From an uncultured Marinobacter sp. (GTDB lineage Bacteria; Pseudomonadota; Gammaproteobacteria; Pseudomonadales; Oleiphilaceae): a DNA stretch of 38,366 nucleotides. Shown piece by piece: positions 33,408 to 38,366 of the stretch. Position 1 is the stretch's first letter. The number at the start of each line of letters is the position of its first letter. The stretch lies in assembly GCA_913057975.1 (NCBI GenBank), contig CAJXOQ010000012.1:1-38366 (forward strand). Direction: 5' to 3'. Made by a program: the position numbers and the translations under genes. A model generated the notes under the pieces. The model did no database searches. It was not told where the DNA came from and was given only the letters and a program-made list of their open reading frames with translations.

Positions 33408-33504
33408 AATGTTCGCTTTTGTTTATGTGCCCGGAGTATGCCTTGGTCGCAAAGCGAACGTTCAGATCGACCACAAAGCGGATCTTTGAAGCTATGCGCG
33501 CTCA
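33408..33504 (+). repeat. Flanking repeat, left copy
   Basis: The 20 bases TGGTCGCAAAGCGAACGTTC (33444-33463) recur exactly at 38308-38327, and ATGCGCGCTCA (33494-33504) recurs at 38353-38363, in the same order and strand. The bases between are 30 long here and 25 there and only partly alike. In addition AATGTTCGCTTT (33408-33419) is a one-mismatch inverted copy of AAAGCGAACGTT (33451-33462), giving a possible stem. The gap between fic and the LysR gene otherwise holds no gene. Confidence 0.75.
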
Positions 33505-33524
33505 ACGACAGCCATGTATAGCGT

Positions 33525-34412
33525 TCAAGCCTCGTCGAGAATAAGAGAACGAAAAGCCGCTGCGGCCGGGGAGAGCGGACGGCCATGTCGTTGCACCACA
33601 CCATAACGGGTGCGTAACGCCTCTACTCCCTTAACGTTAAGCGTGGCCACCTGTTTGGTGGCCAAAGAGGAAGCCACTACGCCTCTGGGTGCAATGCTAA
33701 CCGCTTGGCTGCCAGCCACTATTGCGACGAGCATGGCGATGTTGTCGCACTCAATTCTCTTTTGCAGCCCTCCTCGTGGCGCGCTCATTGTCTGGATCTG
33801 GCGCTCCATGTCTTCAGGCAATCGAGTCATGGCCACTGGATAGTTCAGCAAATCATGCCATTCCAATTCACTCTGCTGTGTAAGAGGATGACCGTACTGA
33901 CAGAACACCACCACCTCAGGTTGGGGCAAATGGGTAATCTCAAGATCGGGATCGTCCGACAGGGCTCCGGTGTCGGCCACGAACAGCTCCAGTTCATGAT
34001 CCAACAAGGCAAGACGCAATCCCTGCCAGTTATCCGTGCGGATGTTCAGACGAATACCCGGATACCGTTCCACGAATCTGGCAGAAACCCGGTCCAATAG
34101 TGACAGCGCGGGATACGGACCGGTCCCGATACTGAGTTCCCCGGTCTCGAGATCATCAATGGCCTCGACTTCCTGACGCAATGACTCTGCCGCCGCCAGC
34201 AGGCCACGGACGTGAGGCAAGGCTGCCCGTCCGTGGGCGGTCAGGATCGCGCCAAAGCGCCCGCGCTCGAACAGGGTGGCGCCGAATTGGTGTTCAAGCT
34301 GCTTGATACTGCGGCTTAGAGCCGGTTGAGACAGGTGCACTATCTCGCAGGCGCGAGCAAAGCTGCCGGAGTCGACCAGGGCCAGGAAGTGTCGAATGTG
34401 TCGTGTGTCCAT
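33525..34412 (-). CDS. LysR-family transcriptional regulator, divergent from the alkyl sulfatase
   Basis: About 295 residues. The N-terminal helix-turn-helix is MDTRHIRHFLALVDSGSFAR and ACEIVHLSQPALSRSIKQLE, the LysR signature, followed by a linker helix and a two-lobed effector domain (LSIGTGPYPALSLLDRVSAR to LSPAAAAFRSLIL). It is divergent from a secreted alkyl sulfatase. In Pseudomonas, sdsA-type sulfatase genes lie next to the LysR activator SdsB, so this is probably the equivalent regulator. The start may be ATG 34412 or 34424; 34412 is preferred because the HTH begins at once and a palindromic LysR-type box (34423-34437) then lies just upstream. Confidence 0.9.
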   Translation of the reverse strand: MDTRHIRHFLALVDSGSFARACEIVHLSQPALSRSIKQLEHQFGATLFERGRFGAILTAHGRAALPHVRGLLAAAESLRQEVEAIDDLETGELSIGTGPYPALSLLDRVSARFVERYPGIRLNIRTDNWQGLRLALLDHELELFVADTGALSDDPDLEITHLPQPEVVVFCQYGHPLTQQSELEWHDLLNYPVAMTRLPEDMERQIQTMSAPRGGLQKRIECDNIAMLVAIVAGSQAVSIAPRGVVASSLATKQVATLNVKGVEALRTRYGVVQRHGRPLSPAAAAFRSLILDEA

Positions 34413-34422
34413 CCCACTATTC

Positions 34423-34437
34423 ATGCGCAATACGCAT
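34423..34437. promoter_or_regulatory. LysR-type T-N11-A box
   Basis: ATGCG-CAATA-CGCAT is a perfect five-base-arm palindrome containing the T-N11-A pattern of LysR operators. TTGACA on the minus strand (34446-34441) lies right beside it as a possible -35 for the regulator's own gene. It is placed to serve autoregulation and activation of the sulfatase operon. Confidence 0.55.
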
Positions 34438-34545
34438 GGATTGTCAATAAAGAATGCATTTGAGTACTTACTCACAAGGGCGCAGACTGAAATTCACAGG
34501 TAAGGAACCCCTGAACAACCCACAACAACATTCCAGAGGTCCATC

Positions 34546-36507
34546 ATGCGATCCGCCATTCAGATACTTGCGTTCAGCGCAGCGCTACTTTTCCCCGCTT
34601 TGGCCCAGGCTGACACTCCAAAACCGGCAAGCGACGTGACGGCGCAAGCCAATCAGGCGGTGCTGGATGCACTGCCGTTTGCGGATACCCGGTCTTTTGA
34701 CGATGCCCGACGGGGTTTTGTGGGCTCACTGCCGGACGGCAAAGTGCTAAACGAGAATGGGCATGTGGCCTGGGACATGTCGCCCTATGCTTTCCTGGAA
34801 AAGGATGAGGCTCCTGATTCCGTCAATCCAAGCCTCTGGCGCATGGCGCAACTCAATGCCAGGCACGGGCTGTTTGAGGTGGTCGAAGGCATGTATCAGG
34901 TTCGCAATATGGACCTTGCCAACATGACCATCATCGAGGGTGACAGTGGACTGATCATAATCGACCCACTTCTTACCCCTGCCACTGCCCGGGCCAGTCT
35001 CGAACTTTACTACCAGCACCGGCCCAAGAAACCGGTCGTGGCCGTGCTCTATACCCATAATCACGCCGATCATTTTGGCGGCGTAAAAGGTGTGATCAGT
35101 GAGGAGGATGTGCGTGCCGGCAAGGTGCAGGTTTATGCGCCGGAAGGTTTTATGGAGCACGCGATCGCAGAGAATGTTATCGCCGGTAACGCCATGACCC
35201 GGCGCGCCACCTACCAGTTTGGTGCCGGCCTGCCACCGGGAGAGCGCGGACACGTTGACACCGGCCTGGGCAAGGCTCTGGGCAGTGGTCCGCTGAGTCT
35301 GATTGCGCCGACAGATACGGTTCCGGATAACGCGACCCTGACCGTCGACGGCATTGAGATCGAATTCCAGATGGCCCACGGCTCAGAAGCCGAGTCGGAA
35401 ATGATGATGTACTTTCCGCAGTTCAGGGTTCTGAATACCGCTGAGATCACCAGCCAGCATCTACACAATATTTACACCATCCGCGGAGCCGGCATTCGTG
35501 ATGCCAACGCATGGTCCAAATTTATCGATCAGGCGCTTGTGCGCTTCGCGGATCGCGCGGACATCCTGGTGGCCCAGCATCACTGGCCGATCTGGGAACA
35601 AGATCAGATTAAGCACTTCCTGGCCGTACAGCGAGACCTGTACAAGCACATCCACGATCAGACCGTGCGCATGATGAACCAGGGCATGCTGCCCGGTGAT
35701 ATCGCTGAAAATCTGCAGCTCCCCGCAAGCCTGGATCAGGAATGGTCGGCCCGCGGCTACTACGGCACGGTGCGCCACAACTCGCGTGGTGTATACCAGC
35801 GTTATATGGGCTGGTACGACGCTAATCCCGCCAATCTCAATCCGCTGCCGCCCCGGGAAGAAGCCGCAAGGACGATTGACTACATGGGTGGCGAGGAAGA
35901 AGTCCTGCGAAAGGCACGCAAGGATTTTGAAGCGGGCGGCTATCGTTGGGTCGCGTCTGTGACGCGCCAGTTGATCTATGCCAATCCCGACAATCAGGCA
36001 GCCCGGGAACTGGCAGCAGACGCCCTTGAGCAACTGGGCTACCAGGCCGAGGCCGGAACATGGCGGAGCGCCTATCTGGTCGGCGCCCATGAATTGCGCA
36101 ACGGCGTCGACACCCCCAAACACGTGGGTTTGCAACCTGATCTAATGCAGGCGCTGGAAACCAGCATGTTTTTCGATGCCATGGCGGTGAGACTCAACCC
36201 GAACAAAGCGGCTGGAAAGCACCTGGTGATCAACTGGTCGGTGACGGACCAGAAAGAAGATTATCGCCTGAATCTCCAGAACGCCACGCTGACCTATCGC
36301 TCCGGTGAGCTGGACGAAAAGGCCGACGCCACCGTGCGCATGACCCGCGACGTACTCGACAGCATCCTGCTGGAGAAAACGACCTTTCCGGAGGCGGTGC
36401 AGGCAGGTCAAATTCAAATCGATGGATCCACGGAAGCCTTCTTCGGCCTGTTGCAGATGTTTGAAAAGCCGTCCGCCGACTTTCCCATTATCGAGCCGGT
36501 GAACTGA
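34546..36507 (+). CDS. Type III alkyl sulfatase (SdsA1-like), periplasmic
   Basis: 653 residues, the length of Pseudomonas SdsA1 (about 658). A signal peptide (ILAFSAALLFPALAQA) is followed by a metallo-beta-lactamase fold with HNHADHFGG at 171-179 (zinc ligands H171, H173, D175, H176), the glutamates in LNTAEITSQHLHN, and QHHW later. A dimerisation domain and a C-terminal SCP2-like domain (KHLVINWSVTDQKEDYRLNL) complete the family layout. It hydrolyses primary alkyl sulfates such as dodecyl sulfate to the alcohol and sulfate. AGAGG precedes the ATG. The GMC dehydrogenase gene follows with no gap, and a LysR gene is divergent. Secondary alkyl sulfates or natural sulfate esters are alternative substrates. 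Confidence 0.93.
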   Translation: MRSAIQILAFSAALLFPALAQADTPKPASDVTAQANQAVLDALPFADTRSFDDARRGFVGSLPDGKVLNENGHVAWDMSPYAFLEKDEAPDSVNPSLWRMAQLNARHGLFEVVEGMYQVRNMDLANMTIIEGDSGLIIIDPLLTPATARASLELYYQHRPKKPVVAVLYTHNHADHFGGVKGVISEEDVRAGKVQVYAPEGFMEHAIAENVIAGNAMTRRATYQFGAGLPPGERGHVDTGLGKALGSGPLSLIAPTDTVPDNATLTVDGIEIEFQMAHGSEAESEMMMYFPQFRVLNTAEITSQHLHNIYTIRGAGIRDANAWSKFIDQALVRFADRADILVAQHHWPIWEQDQIKHFLAVQRDLYKHIHDQTVRMMNQGMLPGDIAENLQLPASLDQEWSARGYYGTVRHNSRGVYQRYMGWYDANPANLNPLPPREEAARTIDYMGGEEEVLRKARKDFEAGGYRWVASVTRQLIYANPDNQAARELAADALEQLGYQAEAGTWRSAYLVGAHELRNGVDTPKHVGLQPDLMQALETSMFFDAMAVRLNPNKAAGKHLVINWSVTDQKEDYRLNLQNATLTYRSGELDEKADATVRMTRDVLDSILLEKTTFPEAVQAGQIQIDGSTEAFFGLLQMFEKPSADFPIIEPVN

Positions 36508-38133
36508 ATGAACGAACAATACGATTACATTGTGGTTGGCGCTGGCTCGGCCGGATGCGTACTGGCCAATCGACTCTCAGCAAACGGCCGATATTCGGTG
36601 TGCGTTCTTGAGGCGGGGCCAGGCGGAGATTCGGTCACTGTCCGAACACCCGGCGCCTTTGCTGCCCATATGTTTTTCAAGAAATACAATTGGGCATTCA
36701 ACGCCAAGCCCGACCAGAGACTGCGTGGTGGTCAGCCTGTGTTTACTCCCAGGGGCAAAGGGCTGGGTGGCAGCTCTTCCATCAACGGTATGCTGTACGT
36801 GCGTGGCCAGAAACAGGACTACGACGAGTGGGAGGCGCTGGGCAACGAAGGCTGGGGCTATCAGGATCTATTGCCGTATTTCAAAAAATCGGAGCACCAC
36901 GAGAAGCTTGCCGGCGATCCTTACCACGGCAAAGGTGGCAATCTTCATATCAGCGCACCTGAGACAGCGGAATATCCGATGTCTGAAACGTTCGTTAAAG
37001 CGGCCGTGCAGGCAGGCTTTCCCTACAGCAATGATTTCAACGGCGCCGAGCAAGAGGGTGTGGGGTACTTCCATCTGAATATCAAGAATGGCCGTCGCTT
37101 TGGTGCCGCCGACGCCTATCTCAAGCCCGCCATGAATCGCACCAATCTGACAGTGCTGACGGGAGCCCAGGTGAAAAAAGTGGTTCTCGAAGGCAGCCGG
37201 GCCGTGGCCGTAGAGCTTCGCCACGAGGACAAAGACCTGGTATTAAAAGCCAATCGGGAAATCATTCTTAGTGGCGGTGCCATCCATTCACCGCAGCTGC
37301 TTCAGCTGTCAGGCATTGGAGACCGGGGGACGCTCGAAAATCTGGGGCTTCGTTGCCTTCATGAATTACCAGGCGTGGGCAGAAACCTTCAGGAGCACGT
37401 AGATGCCTGCGTGCTGGTATCGAGCAAAAAGAACAATGGCTTTACCTCCTCGATTGGCGGCATGCTGAAAATGCTGCCAGACACGATCAGGTATATCGGC
37501 AAAAAAGACGGCAAGCTGGCCAAATCTATCACCGAGGCCGGAGGCTTTATCCGATCCAGTGACAGCGTCGATCGTCCGGATGTTCAGCTCCATATGCTGC
37601 CGTTGTTGTTTGATGATAGTGGACGTGATTTGAAACTCATGTCCAACCCGGGTTATTCGGTGCATGTCTGCGTACTGAGACCCAAAAGCACAGGCACGGT
37701 TACCATCACATCATCTGACCCCTTTTCGGCACCAGAAATCGACTACAACTTCCTCGCCGATCCCCATGATTGCCAAGTGATGGTCAACGGGATCCGCCAG
37801 GCGCGACGAATTCTTGCAGCATCGGCGTTTGAAGATTACCGGGGTGAGGAAATCCACCCGGGTGCAGATTACCAGTCCGACGAGCAAATCATTGAAAAGG
37901 TGAAGGAAAAAGTTGGTCTCGTATACCACCCAGTGGGCACCTGCAAAATGGGTACTGACGAGATGGCGGTGGTAGACCCGCAGCTCAGGGTGCGCGGCCT
38001 GGAAGGTTTGCGGGTGGTGGACGCTTCCATTATGCCAAAGCTGATCAGCGGCAATACGAATGCGCCCACGATTGCCATCGCCGAAAAGGCCGCTGACATG
38101 ATCCTTGAGGACGGAGCTGGGAACATGATGTGA
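36508..38133 (+). CDS. GMC-family FAD alcohol dehydrogenase (AlkJ/choline dehydrogenase-like)
   Basis: 541 residues. The FAD motif VVGAGSAGCVLANRL is at the N-terminus, GMC signature 1 is in PRGKGLGGSSSINGMLYVRG, signature 2 in SGGAIHSPQLLQLSGIG, catalytic H474 in YHPVGTCKMG, and the final SGNTNAPTIAIAEKAADMI. The overall shape is that of AlkJ-type membrane-associated dehydrogenases, which oxidise medium- and long-chain alcohols and pass electrons to quinone. The ATG follows the sulfatase stop directly, so the two are translated together; oxidation of the fatty alcohol released by the sulfatase is the natural role. No aldehyde dehydrogenase follows before the window ends. Choline as substrate is less likely in this context. 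Confidence 0.92.
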   Translation: MNEQYDYIVVGAGSAGCVLANRLSANGRYSVCVLEAGPGGDSVTVRTPGAFAAHMFFKKYNWAFNAKPDQRLRGGQPVFTPRGKGLGGSSSINGMLYVRGQKQDYDEWEALGNEGWGYQDLLPYFKKSEHHEKLAGDPYHGKGGNLHISAPETAEYPMSETFVKAAVQAGFPYSNDFNGAEQEGVGYFHLNIKNGRRFGAADAYLKPAMNRTNLTVLTGAQVKKVVLEGSRAVAVELRHEDKDLVLKANREIILSGGAIHSPQLLQLSGIGDRGTLENLGLRCLHELPGVGRNLQEHVDACVLVSSKKNNGFTSSIGGMLKMLPDTIRYIGKKDGKLAKSITEAGGFIRSSDSVDRPDVQLHMLPLLFDDSGRDLKLMSNPGYSVHVCVLRPKSTGTVTITSSDPFSAPEIDYNFLADPHDCQVMVNGIRQARRILAASAFEDYRGEEIHPGADYQSDEQIIEKVKEKVGLVYHPVGTCKMGTDEMAVVDPQLRVRGLEGLRVVDASIMPKLISGNTNAPTIAIAEKAADMILEDGAGNMM

Positions 38134-38307
38134 AAAGGGAGTCCGCTATTGAAAGCACAATGACTTTCCATTGTCTGGGCGTGAGTACAATGTGGTGCGG
38201 CTCAAAAAAATAGAACATCTCATCAACTGGAGCACATTCAGGCCCACCTCATAGCCAACCTCGTTGGGGAGAAGGTCCACCGTTTTAGCTGAGTTCAGAG
38301 GATGCGA

Positions 38308-38363
38308 TGGTCGCAAAGCGAACGTTCGGGTAAAACGTTTAAAGCTTACAACATGCGCGCTCA
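38308..38363 (+). repeat. Flanking repeat, right copy
   Basis: This copy carries TGGTCGCAAAGCGAACGTTC at 38308-38327 and ATGCGCGCTCA at 38353-38363, both also present at 33444-33504 in the same orientation. A ten-base palindrome CGAACGTTCG lies inside. The two copies bracket the LysR/sulfatase/GMC genes. The window ends three bases later, so its full extent is unknown. The stretch from 38134 to 38307 shows no supported gene, only a small ACAATG-N6-CATTGT inverted repeat at 38157-38174. Confidence 0.7.
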
Positions 38364-38366
38364 TGA

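Noticed and set aside
33408..33504. Integron attC site
   Set aside because: Inverted arms exist, but the RYYYAAC and GTTRRRY core sites expected of attC are absent and there is no integron integrase.
33245..33604. Minus-strand frame between fic and the LysR gene, and the similar 38146-38364 frame over the right repeat
   Set aside because: Neither has a ribosome site or known family; their likeness comes from the shared DNA repeat. I could not show coding.
1..38366. tRNA, rRNA, CRISPR arrays, prophage or transposase genes
   Set aside because: Looked for by eye; no cloverleaf-like or regularly spaced repeats of the right size, and no phage or transposase motifs, were seen.

Overview
The window looks like a chromosomal segment of a marine gammaproteobacterium close to Marinobacter. 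This is an inference from gene content and protein style (OprF-like OmpA with thrombospondin repeats, PpnN, ThiI, TmcA, UvrD, LysO, many c-di-GMP and two-component proteins) and a moderately high GC content; no 16S or other decisive marker is present. The first 48 bases are not biological: they read as the end of the Illumina P7 oligo, an 8-base index and the complete Nextera read-2 transposase adapter. The left end is therefore a contig end, and the first gene is cut by it.

Layout. (1) 49-6381 is a signalling island: a truncated GAF-GAF-PAS protein and a Cache-HAMP histidine kinase on the minus strand, divergent from an HPt/pseudo-receiver/receiver/diguanylate cyclase, a receiver-HDOD protein and a stand-alone receiver. 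(2) 6384-8041 continues on the plus strand with a DUF2288 protein, an unrecognised small protein and the lysine exporter LysO. (3) 8046-10060 is a translationally coupled minus pair, an HD-GYP c-di-GMP phosphodiesterase and a TatD nuclease, divergent from DadA and a coupled SAM methyltransferase (10179-12694). (4) 12700-17020 is on the minus strand: a DUF4124 secreted protein, an OmpA/OprF-like protein with a clear terminator, and a UvrD-family helicase paralogue. (5) 17021-17163 holds a 110-bp element with perfect 28-bp inverted arms. (6) 17164-20459 carries DUF2237, TmcA and an ankyrin lipoprotein. (7) 20479-29397 is housekeeping and catabolism: a 3-hydroxyisobutyryl-CoA hydrolase-like enzyme, a small cytochrome c, PpnN, ThiI, an acetylpolyamine amidohydrolase-like deacetylase divergent from a succinate-semialdehyde dehydrogenase, and a porin/PstS-like pair. 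(8) 29711-31876 is UvrD.

(9) 31877-38366 looks accessory. A class II Fic protein is preceded by two arrays of 12-bp tandem repeats that bracket its likely promoter. Next comes a LysR / type III alkyl sulfatase / GMC alcohol dehydrogenase cassette, which makes sense as regulator, hydrolysis of alkyl sulfate to alcohol, and oxidation of the alcohol. A short repeat (20 identical bases plus an 11-base tail, same orientation) lies on both sides of this cassette.

The parts most worth a second look are the signalling island, the two repeat systems around fic and the sulfatase cassette, and the 110-bp inverted-repeat element. No tRNA, rRNA, CRISPR array, transposase or integrase gene was seen.
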